A stretch of DNA of 64,000 nt, taken from Cohnella fermenti. Lineage in GTDB: Bacteria; Bacillota; Bacilli; Paenibacillales; Paenibacillaceae. Location of the stretch: contig NZ_SSOB01000021.1 in assembly GCF_004801405.1 (NCBI RefSeq), forward strand, positions 81,692 to 145,691. The letters are read 5' to 3'. The notes under the pieces were generated by a model. That model saw nothing but the letters and a program-made list of their open reading frames with translations, did no database searches and had not been told where the DNA came from. Made by a program: the position numbers and the translations under genes. Below are positions 1 through 8,491 of the stretch, in pieces (position 1 is the first letter of the stretch; each line of letters starts with the position of its first letter).

Positions 1-140
1 AAATAACGTTTCCCTTCTCTTGCGAATGGAATCGAGATGTTATACACATCGAAGCCATCGACTCCGTGGAAGGCCAACGTCGCGCTCTCATAAATTCTCT
101 TGGTCTGTTCGAATCTCTGTCTCTCGGCAAGCAAGGTCAT
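1..140 (-). CDS. DUF1861-like protein, N-terminal fragment cut by the window edge
   Basis: On the minus strand an ATG at 140, preceded by an AGGAGTGGAG stretch, opens a frame that runs off the window edge (46 codons visible). The visible start reads MTLLAERQRFEQ, followed by AFHGVDGFDVYNISIPF, which resembles the N-terminus of DUF1861 proteins, a five-bladed-propeller glycosidase-like family often found beside mannoside or glycan importers. It follows the solute-binding protein gene in the same direction with a 37-base gap, so it is probably the last visible member of the importer operon. The family call rests on recalled motif similarity over a short stretch only. Confidence 0.55.
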   Translation of the reverse strand, partial: MTLLAERQRFEQTKRIYESATLAFHGVDGFDVYNISIPFAREGKRY

Positions 141-177
141 GTCGTCCGCTCCACTCCTATTTCTTCCGTATTCGTGC

Positions 178-1755
178 TTATTGGGATTGCTTGGCCAGAT
201 ACTCGTCGAACTGCTTCTGATATTCGGCTACCACTTTATCAAGGCCGGCCTTCTTCATCTTGCCGAGAGCTGCGGAGAAGGACTTGTCGTACTCCTGCAC
301 GCCCATATAGATCGGCGTAACGCTTGCGGCCGCTTCGGTCGTAATATTGGTGTATTCCGTTCTTACATTGGTCGGATCGAAGACAAAATTGGCGGCGATG
401 CTGTTAACGGCATCGGCATTCAGCTCGTACAGCACCTTGTTGTTGGCAGGAATGCTGTTGACAAGATCGAAGCGCATGAAGTTGATGTTGCCGAGCTGGG
501 ATTCGGAGCCTTTGTACCCCGGCTTGTTGTTGTTGTCCGGGTCGTTGATGGCTTGCATCCCTTTATCGCCATCCTTGGTATAATGCTCGCCCTCAATTCC
601 GTATTGAACCAGATCGTAATTCTCCTGGCTGGCCAGCATCCAGTTCAGGAACTTCACTGCGGCCTCCGGATGTTTGCTGTTGACCGGCACTGCGTTGCCG
701 TTCTTGAAGGTCAGCGGGCGCAGGTATTCCTTCTCGGGATTAAACCATACGACTCCGATATCCTCTACCGTTGCTTCCGGGTTGTTCTTCTGCAGAGCGC
801 CCAAGTTGCCCGCCGTGCCGAAGTTGACAAACCAGTCGCCGCTGTCGAGCTGCGCTTTGGCCTGCTCTGTCTTCATCACCAGAATATCCGGACTTGTGAT
901 TCCTTTGGTGTACAGCTCGCGCATGAATTCGGCATCTTTCTTGAATTCCTCGGTCTCGATCCAGGACTTCACTTCGCCATTCTGGTTCACATAGAAGAAC
1001 TTGTCCTTGACGGTGAACGGGAACGTGTCGTACGTCCGGTGCAGGATCGTCGTATGCAGGCTGATTGGATCGAAGGTTGCAGTTGTCGGAAGATAAGGCT
1101 TGCTGCTTCCCTTCCAATTGGCCATCACCGTCTCCCACGCACTGATCAACTCGTCCGGAGTCGTCGGCACTTCAAGATTGTTCTGACGAAGAATATCCAG
1201 ACGAATGTCGAACTCCCCTTCGCTCGCCATTTCTACCCAGAACGAAGGAACCGCATAATAGCTTCCGCCAATTTTGGCTCCATCGAAGATGTCATCCGGA
1301 ATATTTGCTTTTAAATTCTCTCCGTACTTCTCAATGGCATCGCTGATGTCAGCCAGAGCGCCGCGGTTGTAATAACTGGAGAACGGCGTGCGGTCCTGCA
1401 TAATGTGGAACAAATCGAACTCTTCCCCGGTCGACAGCATGAGATTGAGCTTCTGGTCCCACGCATCGCTCGGGATAAAGATCTTCTCGACTTCGACTCC
1501 GACACCGTCTGCCGCCAGCTTCTCATTCACTTTCTGGAACACTTCCGCATAGTCCTTCGGCTCCGTGCCCGGTACAACGTATTTGATTTTGACCGGTGCG
1601 GCCTGCTCTCCTTGATTGCCTTCCTGTGTCGCCGGTGCGGCTTGGCTTGCGGAGCTCTCGGGAGAACCGACGCTGTTGTTGCCGTTGTTGCCGCCGCATC
1701 CCGTCAAGGCAGTCAGACCCGCCATTGCGGCAAGCATCATCACATGTTTCTTCAC
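178..1755 (-). CDS. ABC transporter sugar-binding lipoprotein (LplA/YtcQ type)
   Basis: Extracellular solute-binding lipoprotein of 525 residues that would capture an oligosaccharide for the two permeases upstream. The start is a GTG at 1755, placed 8 bases after a perfect AGGAGGT (1764-1770); upstream TTG and ATG codons in the same frame lie within or before that site and are less likely. A short basic start, a hydrophobic segment and the lipobox LTGC (cysteine near residue 20) are followed by a Gly/Asn/Ser linker and the type-1 binding fold. Like others of this family it has no ATPase gene nearby; a shared MsmX-like ATPase elsewhere is expected. It is the third gene of the operon that starts at 3676. 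Confidence 0.9.
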   Translation of the reverse strand: MKKHVMMLAAMAGLTALTGCGGNNGNNSVGSPESSASQAAPATQEGNQGEQAAPVKIKYVVPGTEPKDYAEVFQKVNEKLAADGVGVEVEKIFIPSDAWDQKLNLMLSTGEEFDLFHIMQDRTPFSSYYNRGALADISDAIEKYGENLKANIPDDIFDGAKIGGSYYAVPSFWVEMASEGEFDIRLDILRQNNLEVPTTPDELISAWETVMANWKGSSKPYLPTTATFDPISLHTTILHRTYDTFPFTVKDKFFYVNQNGEVKSWIETEEFKKDAEFMRELYTKGITSPDILVMKTEQAKAQLDSGDWFVNFGTAGNLGALQKNNPEATVEDIGVVWFNPEKEYLRPLTFKNGNAVPVNSKHPEAAVKFLNWMLASQENYDLVQYGIEGEHYTKDGDKGMQAINDPDNNNKPGYKGSESQLGNINFMRFDLVNSIPANNKVLYELNADAVNSIAANFVFDPTNVRTEYTNITTEAAASVTPIYMGVQEYDKSFSAALGKMKKAGLDKVVAEYQKQFDEYLAKQSQ

Positions 1756-1815
1756 TTGAAGTGACCTCCTCTTCATATAAGCAAGCAAATATATATAAGC
1801 CCCGAAGGGGTTATA

Positions 1816-2688
1816 TCAGCCTTTGACAGAGCCGATAACCAAACCTTTGACGAAGTACTTCTGCAGATACGGATACAGGAAGACGATCGGGCCAATCGTG
1901 ACAATCGCCGTCGCCATCTTGACGGATTCCGACGGAAGCGTATAATCGTCCGCTCCTGCGATCATGGTCATCTCATTGATCATGCTGATCTCCGACTTCA
2001 ACTGCAGCAGCATGAATTGCAGCGGGTACAGATCGCGGTTGTCGATCAACATAATGGCGTTCCACCAGTTGTTCCAATAGTCGAGCCCATAGAACAGCGC
2101 TATCGTGGCGAGTACGGGCATGCTGAGCGGAAGGAAGATGCGGAACGCAATCGTAAGATCGTTCGCGCCGTCAATCGTTGCCGACTCTCTTAGGGAGTCC
2201 GGTATTCCGCTCATAAAGTTGCGAACAAGGAACAGATTAAACGGACTGAAGAGAAGAGACGGAATGATAAGCGCCAGAATGTTGTTCGTAAGTCCCAGCG
2301 CTCTGTTCATCAAGTACCAAGGGACGATGCCGGCGGTGAATATCATCGTGATAAAGAAGTACAGAGCCAGCAAATTCCGATATCTCACACTCTTATTGGA
2401 TAATGTATAGCCGGCCATCGCCGTTATCGTTACAGCCAGCACCGTGCCGACCAATGTAACGACGATGGTGATCATATAGCTGTGCAACGCTTGCGAACCG
2501 CCGGTAAAGATCAACTTGTACGCCAACAGAGAGAAGTCCTCCGGGAACAAGCTGTAGCCATTCCTTAAGATCGAATCTTCGTCCGTTATCGAGATCATGA
2601 GAACCAACAGCATCGGCAGAAGACAGATCAACGAATAAATCGTTATGCCCGCATACATGATCGTTTGACTTAAAGTGCCTCTTCTCAT
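1816..2688 (-). CDS. Carbohydrate ABC transporter permease (LplC type)
   Basis: Inner-membrane permease of 290 residues with six predicted transmembrane segments. The EAA loop that contacts the ATPase is visible near residue 175 (ESATIDGAN...IFLPLSMPV), the family signature of MalG/LplC-like subunits. The ATG at 2688 is preceded by AGGAGGATAACAA. It lies between the other permease gene (46-base gap) and the binding-protein gene (60-base gap), in one operon. Substrate unknown. Confidence 0.92.
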   Translation of the reverse strand: MRRGTLSQTIMYAGITIYSLICLLPMLLVLMISITDEDSILRNGYSLFPEDFSLLAYKLIFTGGSQALHSYMITIVVTLVGTVLAVTITAMAGYTLSNKSVRYRNLLALYFFITMIFTAGIVPWYLMNRALGLTNNILALIIPSLLFSPFNLFLVRNFMSGIPDSLRESATIDGANDLTIAFRIFLPLSMPVLATIALFYGLDYWNNWWNAIMLIDNRDLYPLQFMLLQLKSEISMINEMTMIAGADDYTLPSESVKMATAIVTIGPIVFLYPYLQKYFVKGLVIGSVKG

Positions 2689-2734
2689 TTGTTATCCTCC
2701 TAGCAAGCTGCAACGACTGCATAGATGAATGGTT

Positions 2735-3676
2735 CTAATACAGGGCGCCGTCTCTGAAGTACTTACGGGTCAGCAGGTTGGTGCCGAAGACGAGGACGAA
2801 GCCGACCGCGGACTGGAACAATCCGACGGCCATCGCCTCCGACGGATCGCCGACCTGCCGCAAGGAACGGAACACATAGGTGTCGATAATATCCGTTGTT
2901 TGGTACAGAGTTCCATTGTCGCCGACAAGGGCGTAGATCATGCCGAAGTCCCCGTACATGATTTTCCCGATCGAGAGCAGCGTTAGAATAATAACTGTCG
3001 GCATCATTAGCGGAATGGTGATCCTCAGGCACATCTGCCAGCGATTCGCCCCGTCGATCTGAGCGGCCTCATACAGTGTGTCGTCGATTCCGGTAATGGT
3101 AGCCAGATAAATAACCGCACTCATTCCCGCCCCTTTCCACACATGCATGAGTGTCAGTATGACCGGCCAGACGGTCGGTTCCGTATACCAATTGACCGAA
3201 GGCAGCCCTAGCTTGTTCAGAATCTGATTGATAATTCCCATGTCCATGGAGAAGAAGGCATACAGGACGTAGCTAATGACAATCCAGGAGATAAAATGCG
3301 GGAACAGCATGACCGATTGGCTAAGCTTCAGGAAGAGCTTCTTGCGAAGTTCGTTTAGCACAAGCGAGATGGCAAGGGCCGTAAGCGTGCCGAACACAAT
3401 AAACAAAACATTGAGGAAAATGGTATTGAAGGTAATTGTAAACGCCTTGTTCGATCGGAAGAAAAATTCGAAATTGTGGAACCCTACCCATTCGCCGTTA
3501 AAGATCCCCTTCTTATAATTAAAGCGCTGAAAGGCAACAAGCATATAGGGATAGGTCATGTATCCAAATATAAAGGTGTAGATCATAGCCGGCAGGACCA
3601 ATAGATAGGAAGCCCGATTCCTGACAATATCCATTCCTAGATCCACTATGTGTTTCCTTCGAAGCTTCGTATCCAA
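2735..3676 (-). CDS. Carbohydrate ABC transporter permease (LplB type)
   Basis: First gene of the importer operon, 313 residues. The start is TTG at 3676, 8 bases after GGAGG. The N-terminal cytoplasmic segment precedes six membrane spans, and the EAA loop (YEAAQIDGANRWQ) sits near residue 215. It pairs with the LplC-type permease to form the channel. Transcription probably begins at the promoter array at 3725-3821, shared in design with the nuclease gene promoter at 8304-8400, and the divergent AraC-type regulator at 3902 is the obvious activator. Confidence 0.92.
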   Translation of the reverse strand: MDTKLRRKHIVDLGMDIVRNRASYLLVLPAMIYTFIFGYMTYPYMLVAFQRFNYKKGIFNGEWVGFHNFEFFFRSNKAFTITFNTIFLNVLFIVFGTLTALAISLVLNELRKKLFLKLSQSVMLFPHFISWIVISYVLYAFFSMDMGIINQILNKLGLPSVNWYTEPTVWPVILTLMHVWKGAGMSAVIYLATITGIDDTLYEAAQIDGANRWQMCLRITIPLMMPTVIILTLLSIGKIMYGDFGMIYALVGDNGTLYQTTDIIDTYVFRSLRQVGDPSEAMAVGLFQSAVGFVLVFGTNLLTRKYFRDGALY

Positions 3677-3724
3677 ATTTGCAGCCTCCTGCTTAACGTA
3701 ATTGTCCCTTGATCGGTTAACCCA

Positions 3725-3821
3725 ATTGTAGAAGGGAGCCGATTCCGCCGTCTATTTCAAATACCTGTTCCGGCTTTCATTATGCGGCGAGAGGCTTTCA
3801 AAATCGCAGAACCGCCTTTCA
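3725..3821 (-). promoter_or_regulatory. Importer promoter with four-box phased activator array
   Basis: On the minus strand a -10-like TACAAT (3725-3730) lies 24 bp downstream of a TTGAAA (3755-3760). Going upstream, TGAAA-core boxes occur on the plus strand as ATTTCA at 3754, CTTTCA at 3774, CTTTCA at 3795 and CTTTCA at 3816, spaced 20, 21 and 21 bp (two helical turns). The same four boxes, spacing and -10 distance recur at 8304-8400. This geometry fits repeated contacts by an AraC-family activator; the regulator encoded at 3902 is the likely one. Confidence 0.7.
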
Positions 3822-3901
3822 TTTTTGCGGAGGGAGGTACCTTTCTGACCGCATTTATTTTATAGTAAAAAGGCTACGCGCAGAGGGATGGAGGGGGCTT
3901 C

Positions 3902-6220
3902 ATGCGATACACGATGAGTCGATTTTTCAGGTACAAGGCATTTCAGAAGCTCGCGGTATCCTACTTCCTGCTGATTCTGGTCACCGTCACGCTGCTGTCG
4001 GGAGCGCTCTTTTATCTTTTCTCCAGAAGCGCCGTGAACGAGATCGATCGCAATTCCAAAACCGTTCTCTCGCAAATCAGTTATGCCTCCGATGTGATCT
4101 ACAACCAAGTGATGACCGTCGGCAACGCCCTTATAAACGATCCGGAGATCATCTCGTTCCTGAACGAACAAACGGAAGACAAAACGAGCAACTACCATAT
4201 ATTCGGACAGCTAAATCAGATCAAGAGCGCCTATCCGTATATCCACCGCATCGGGATCTACCGCGCCTCTACCGATACCAGTGTGGATACCGCCGGTTTG
4301 CCGTTCGACAAGAGTCTGTACGAGATTGGCTCCGAGCAGTACATGGAATTCTATCCAAGCGAGGTCACGGTCAGAGGCATGAATAACAACATGCCGTTCC
4401 AGCTTCTTACGTTCCTGCTGTATCCGGACTTCTCGTTCCACTCTACCGACAATCCGCTGATCTACATCAGCATTGAAGAGCAATCGTTGTTGGCGACAAT
4501 CCGCACGATTGGCAAGGTGGAGACGGCCAACAATGTGTTTGTCATTAACAACGAGGGGCAAGTGCTGTCGCATACGGATACCAGCCTGTTCCTGAAGGAT
4601 TGGTCGCAGGAGGACTATATTCAGCGAATTCTGAAGAGCGGGAACGCCGAAGACAGCTTTACCCTTAAGATCGGACATGTCAAGCATCAGATTGCTTACG
4701 TCAAGTCGGTGGATATGGACTGGTTTTTTGTAAGCGTTACCCCTTACAACAGCCTTATCTCCAACATTCACCAGCTTCGCAACATCACCATGGCCATTAC
4801 CTTGGGAATTGTGCTTGTCGGTCTGCTGGCTTCGATCTTCTTGTCCCAGAATTTATACAAGCCGCTGTTGTCCCTGTTTGAGAAGCTCAAGCTCAGGTCC
4901 GTGCCCGATTCCACCACCCCGATTATTGACGAGTACAAAATATTGACGGAAGTGTTCACCACGCTCGAAGAGAAGGAGCGATCGATGCAGCATGTGCTGC
5001 ACCGCTCTACCCAGACCGTCCGGGAGCATTACTTGCAAGCCCTGATCAAAGGCAGCGTCGGGGATGTCTCGATTCCGGAAGACATCATTCGGGATATCGA
5101 CGGGCAATTGCCCGGCCCGTATTTCTCCGTTATCGTGTTCAAGATTGATCAGATCAGAAGAGTAAAATCCAGAGTGAACGCAGAACAGCATTCCTTGCTT
5201 CGGTTCGCTCTTGGCAATATCGCCAAGGAGATCCTCGGAGAATTCGGGGAATGCGAATTAATCATTACGGACGAGAATGAAGTGGTGGCCGTCTGCCAAT
5301 ACCCGGACAATGAGCTTCCCTTGCATCTTAAAGAAGCGATACGCGGCGTGCAGAGCTTCCTGAAGCGCTACTTTAAGCTCACGCTCTCTGTCGGAATCGG
5401 AGACCTGGTCTACGGGAGGAAGAACGTTCAGCATTCCTATACTTCAGCCCAGCAATATGTCAAGTATCGTCTGATTTACGGGACGGAAGCGATTCTGGAC
5501 GCCGCGGTTATCCGGTCTCATCTGTTGAGCCAAATAAGCTATCCGGTCGCCTCGGAGAAAAAAATTATCGAAGGGGTTCAGGCCAGACACGAGGTGGCGA
5601 TTAAGGCGGGGATTGATGACTTCATTGCATTGGCGGCTTCCGGGTCCTGCAATCAATTTGTTGCCTACAGCCTGCAGCTGTTATTATCCCTTCTTAAAAG
5701 CTTTGAATACCTGCAGTCGATGCCCGAACATAACTTTAACGACTATCTGGATGCGGTGACGTCTATTGAAGAAGCCGAGCATCTGGAGGAAATTCGAGGC
5801 GTATTCGAGAGCTATTGTGCCGAGATATGCGTCTTGATCGAGCAGAGGAATAATTGGCAGCAGGCGCAGAAGCACAACAAAGTCATGGAGCAAGTGCAAA
5901 CCTTTATTCAGGAGAACTACGCCGAGCCCAATTTATCCTTGGAATTGGTAGCCGGGTTCTCCGGGTTATCGTCGAGCTATCTCGGCAAGCTGTTCAAGAG
6001 CTCGACCGGACAATCGTTCAGCGAGTATTTAAATCACACACGATTGGAGAGGGCCAGCCAACTGCTGGTCTCTACCGACGCGACCGCCGCGAAGATCAGC
6101 GAATCGGTTGGCATGTATAATATCAGCTACTTCTCGACCTTGTTCAAAAAGAAATACGGCGTCTCTCCTTCCGTTTACCGGGAACAGGCACTGTTGAGAG
6201 AGGAGCCTCCGATTCGTTGA
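3902..6220 (+). CDS. Membrane-bound AraC-family transcriptional regulator
   Basis: Protein of 772 residues combining an extracellular sensor with DNA binding. A transmembrane segment at about 18-40 (YFLLILVTVTLLSGALFYLF), a Cache-like extracellular region of about 250 residues, a second membrane span at about 297-318, a cytoplasmic linker, and a C-terminal double helix-turn-helix of the AraC type (about 665-765, including NISYFSTLFKKKYGVSP) are visible. ATG at 3902 follows GGAGGGGG. It is divergent from the sugar importer operon and is predicted to activate it and the nuclease gene at 8253 through the TGAAA box arrays. Such one-component sensors are typical beside Lpl-type importers in Paenibacillus. 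Confidence 0.9.
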   Translation: MRYTMSRFFRYKAFQKLAVSYFLLILVTVTLLSGALFYLFSRSAVNEIDRNSKTVLSQISYASDVIYNQVMTVGNALINDPEIISFLNEQTEDKTSNYHIFGQLNQIKSAYPYIHRIGIYRASTDTSVDTAGLPFDKSLYEIGSEQYMEFYPSEVTVRGMNNNMPFQLLTFLLYPDFSFHSTDNPLIYISIEEQSLLATIRTIGKVETANNVFVINNEGQVLSHTDTSLFLKDWSQEDYIQRILKSGNAEDSFTLKIGHVKHQIAYVKSVDMDWFFVSVTPYNSLISNIHQLRNITMAITLGIVLVGLLASIFLSQNLYKPLLSLFEKLKLRSVPDSTTPIIDEYKILTEVFTTLEEKERSMQHVLHRSTQTVREHYLQALIKGSVGDVSIPEDIIRDIDGQLPGPYFSVIVFKIDQIRRVKSRVNAEQHSLLRFALGNIAKEILGEFGECELIITDENEVVAVCQYPDNELPLHLKEAIRGVQSFLKRYFKLTLSVGIGDLVYGRKNVQHSYTSAQQYVKYRLIYGTEAILDAAVIRSHLLSQISYPVASEKKIIEGVQARHEVAIKAGIDDFIALAASGSCNQFVAYSLQLLLSLLKSFEYLQSMPEHNFNDYLDAVTSIEEAEHLEEIRGVFESYCAEICVLIEQRNNWQQAQKHNKVMEQVQTFIQENYAEPNLSLELVAGFSGLSSSYLGKLFKSSTGQSFSEYLNHTRLERASQLLVSTDATAAKISESVGMYNISYFSTLFKKKYGVSPSVYREQALLREEPPIR

Positions 6221-6231
6221 TCGGAGGCTCC
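6202..6231. terminator. Perfect 12-bp hairpin between convergent genes
   Basis: Positions 6202-6213 and 6220-6231 form a perfect 12-bp stem around a 6-base loop that includes part of the stop codon of the AraC-type gene. It separates that gene from the convergent nuclease gene ending at 6238. There is no strong U-run on either side, so it may act as a weak bidirectional terminator or a 3'-end stabiliser. Confidence 0.6.
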
Positions 6232-6237
6232 CCTTCA

Positions 6238-8253
6238 TCAGTAAATCTTGATTGACGATACGACGTCGTTAAAGCCGTCGTCCGACAGCTTGTTGTCATC
6301 CGCCGTCCTGGTTAATACCGCGCCTTGGAAGTTGTTATCCTTATAAAGCTCCACCGTGCTGCCGCCGTACACTCGAAGCGAAGAGAGGCTGTCGTTGGAG
6401 ATGCCTGCCTCTTGCAGTTGAGCAAGCGTGTAGCTCCCCTTGGGCAACGACACCGCGATGCCGCCATAATCGGCGTCCTTATAGAACGTTGCGCCTTCCT
6501 GCAAGCCGAACGCTTCGAATTCATAGATGCGCGCGGCCGTATTGGCAGTCTGCGTGGCATCGGTAATGTAGAGCCGCAGATAGCGGGCAATCAGGTTGAC
6601 ATTGTGTGTCGTGATATTGGCCGTATTGTCTGTCACGATGACAGCATCGGTCCAGCTCGTGCCGTCATTGCTGTACTGTATTTGATAGTCGGCCGTATTA
6701 TAGCTCTTGGTCTCCCCGCCGCTCGCCGCGTGCTTAACGACGAACTGGTAGACGTTCTTGACCGCTCCCAGATCGATCTTCAGCCAGTGCGGCTCCGCGC
6801 CCGATGCGCACCACTTGCCCGTGGCGACGTAACCGTCGGCGCCCAGGGCAGGCTCTTCTCCGGAATTGTAGGCATCGGCCGTCTTCGTTCCGGCAACCGC
6901 CAGGTTGACGTAGTCGTACAGCTCAATCTCCGAGATCTGGAAGCTTGTCGCATTGTTGCTCGTGAACGAGAAGCGGATATACTCGTATCTTGTCGTATTG
7001 CTCATTCTGAATTCTCGCGTCTGATAGCGAAGCGGGAAGCTCTCGTTGGTCCTTGTATCGATTGTCGTCCAGCTCGTGCCGTCGTTCGAGCCTTGCACCG
7101 TCCAGCTCTTGGGGTCCCGAATGCCGGAATTGTCGTTCGCCGACGTAAGCTTGTAACGGTTAATGGCATACTTCCCGCCGCCTCCGAACTGGTATTGGAG
7201 CCACACATCCGTACCGTGAGGCACGTAATACTTGGTTGTCTTGTCATTATCGAACGCCTTGCTCATGTCCTCGTTCGCAGGGCTGTCCGTATAGCGGGCC
7301 GTTATCGTTCCGCCAGTCGCCCGATCGGCTTGCGGCTCTCCCGTTCGCGGAATATCAACGTTCACCTGCAGCGGATAGTGATCCGAAGGATACAGGCCGC
7401 CCTCGTTGTAATAATTGATCTCGACCGAGTTGATCTTCACCGCGTTGCGCTGGAAGATCCAGTCGATGTGCTGGTTCGCAAGATCCTTCTCGCCGGTCCA
7501 CTTATGACTTGTCCCGTCGTCGGTGAACGGCTTCCCAAGCTGTGCCCACGTGTCCTGGAAGCTCGAATTGTTCAGCGTGCTGTACACCGACGTCGTCTCG
7601 TCGCTGTTGAGATCTCCTCCGATGAAGACCGGCGTATTGTCCGGCTTGACGTAACTGGCAATCCGATCAAGCAGCAGATTCGCCCCTTGCAGCTGGGCTG
7701 TCGCATTCAGGGAGAAGTGGGTGTTGAAGTAATAGAAGATCGCCTGGTTGTCCGACTTGGCGCGGAACTTGGCCCAGGTCACAATACGCGGATAGCTGCT
7801 GTCGCTTGCGCTCTTGCTGCCGGCAACGTCAGGGGTCTCGCTGATCCAGAATTGGCCGGACTCCATGACGTCGAACTTGTCGGTACGGTACATAATGTTC
7901 GAATACTCGTTGGTCGTATCCCCGTTGCGAGACTGCCCGATCGAATCGTAATTGGACAATTGATCGATGAAGTAGTCGATCTGCACCTTGTACGCTTCCT
8001 GCATGCCGATAATATCCGGTCCGTATCCGTTAATTGCGTTGACGGCTCGGGACTTGCGGTTGTCCCACGAGTTGACGGTGCCGTCGTCGCCATGCAGATT
8101 GCGGACATTGAAGGACATCAGCTTGAGGTTGTAGGTGTCCGTTCCGGAAGGATTGGAAGCGGCCTCGGCTACATGAGAACGGTTACAGAACGGGGCAATA
8201 AGCAGCGCGGCTACAAGCATGACGGACATCCATTTCCCTCTCCTTAAAGTCAT
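6238..8253 (-). CDS. Secreted endonuclease/exonuclease/phosphatase-family protein with two discoidin and one crystallin domain
   Basis: 671 residues. A signal peptide (about 1-32, cleavage near AEAAS) is followed by an EEP catalytic domain (about 42-300) with the expected residues: LMSFNVRN, IIGMQEA, FIGGDLNSD and PSDHYPL. Two F5/8 type C (discoidin-like) carbohydrate-binding modules follow (about 310-450 and 450-590), then a beta/gamma-crystallin-like module (about 590-671, FYKDADYGG ... ELYKDNNFQG). EEP enzymes hydrolyse phosphodiesters in nucleic acids, sphingomyelin or phosphoinositides; the substrate here is unknown. The binding modules suggest it works on surface-bound material outside the cell. 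It is transcribed alone from a promoter matching that of the sugar importer at 3725-3821, so both probably answer the same regulator. Confidence 0.88.
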   Translation of the reverse strand: MTLRRGKWMSVMLVAALLIAPFCNRSHVAEAASNPSGTDTYNLKLMSFNVRNLHGDDGTVNSWDNRKSRAVNAINGYGPDIIGMQEAYKVQIDYFIDQLSNYDSIGQSRNGDTTNEYSNIMYRTDKFDVMESGQFWISETPDVAGSKSASDSSYPRIVTWAKFRAKSDNQAIFYYFNTHFSLNATAQLQGANLLLDRIASYVKPDNTPVFIGGDLNSDETTSVYSTLNNSSFQDTWAQLGKPFTDDGTSHKWTGEKDLANQHIDWIFQRNAVKINSVEINYYNEGGLYPSDHYPLQVNVDIPRTGEPQADRATGGTITARYTDSPANEDMSKAFDNDKTTKYYVPHGTDVWLQYQFGGGGKYAINRYKLTSANDNSGIRDPKSWTVQGSNDGTSWTTIDTRTNESFPLRYQTREFRMSNTTRYEYIRFSFTSNNATSFQISEIELYDYVNLAVAGTKTADAYNSGEEPALGADGYVATGKWCASGAEPHWLKIDLGAVKNVYQFVVKHAASGGETKSYNTADYQIQYSNDGTSWTDAVIVTDNTANITTHNVNLIARYLRLYITDATQTANTAARIYEFEAFGLQEGATFYKDADYGGIAVSLPKGSYTLAQLQEAGISNDSLSSLRVYGGSTVELYKDNNFQGAVLTRTADDNKLSDDGFNDVVSSIKIY

Positions 8254-8303
8254 AATCCTCTCTCCTGTCGTTTATGGGATTGAACTTCTTTTGATCCCTT
8301 TTC

Positions 8304-8400
8304 ATTTTAGGCCGGCGCTCACCCCGCCGACTATTTCAAATCCTTGCTTTCGCTTTCATTATGCGGCGCAAGTCTTTCGATTTGCCGCAGAGCATTTTCA
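8304..8400 (-). promoter_or_regulatory. Nuclease-gene promoter with the same four-box array as the importer
   Basis: On the minus strand a -10-like TAAAAT (8304-8309) lies 24 bp downstream of TTGAAA (8334-8339). On the plus strand the boxes are ATTTCA 8333, CTTTCA 8353, CTTTCG 8374 and TTTTCA 8395, spaced 20, 21 and 21 bp. A 17-bp block (8352-8368) is identical to 3773-3789. The match in both sequence and spacing to the importer promoter indicates a common activator. Confidence 0.7.
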
Positions 8401-8445
8401 ATTTTACGACAGGACGCAGCTCCCGTCCGCAACGGCGCCCAATAG

Positions 8446-8483
8446 AAGCCGCCCCCATCCCGGAAGTGGGATGGGGGCGGCTT
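8446..8483 (-). terminator. Terminator of the pectate-lyase-like gene
   Basis: A perfect 16-bp GC-rich stem (8446-8461 with 8468-8483, 6-base loop) lies 9 bases downstream of the stop codon at 8492. On the minus strand it is followed by TTCTATT, a weak U-tract. Confidence 0.8.
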
Positions 8484-8491
8484 GCCGTCGA

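Noticed and set aside
1741..1788. Start of the first binding-protein gene at TTG 1788 or ATG 1776
   Set aside because: The AGGAGGT at 1764-1770 fits only GTG 1755, and the signal peptide begins properly there.
6325..8247. Long open frame antisense to the nuclease gene
   Set aside because: It is the mirror of a clearly coding gene in GC-rich DNA, with arginine-rich low-complexity translation and no ribosome site. The same applies to long antisense frames at 9209-11245, 37509-39203, 41196-43109 and 49832-51487.
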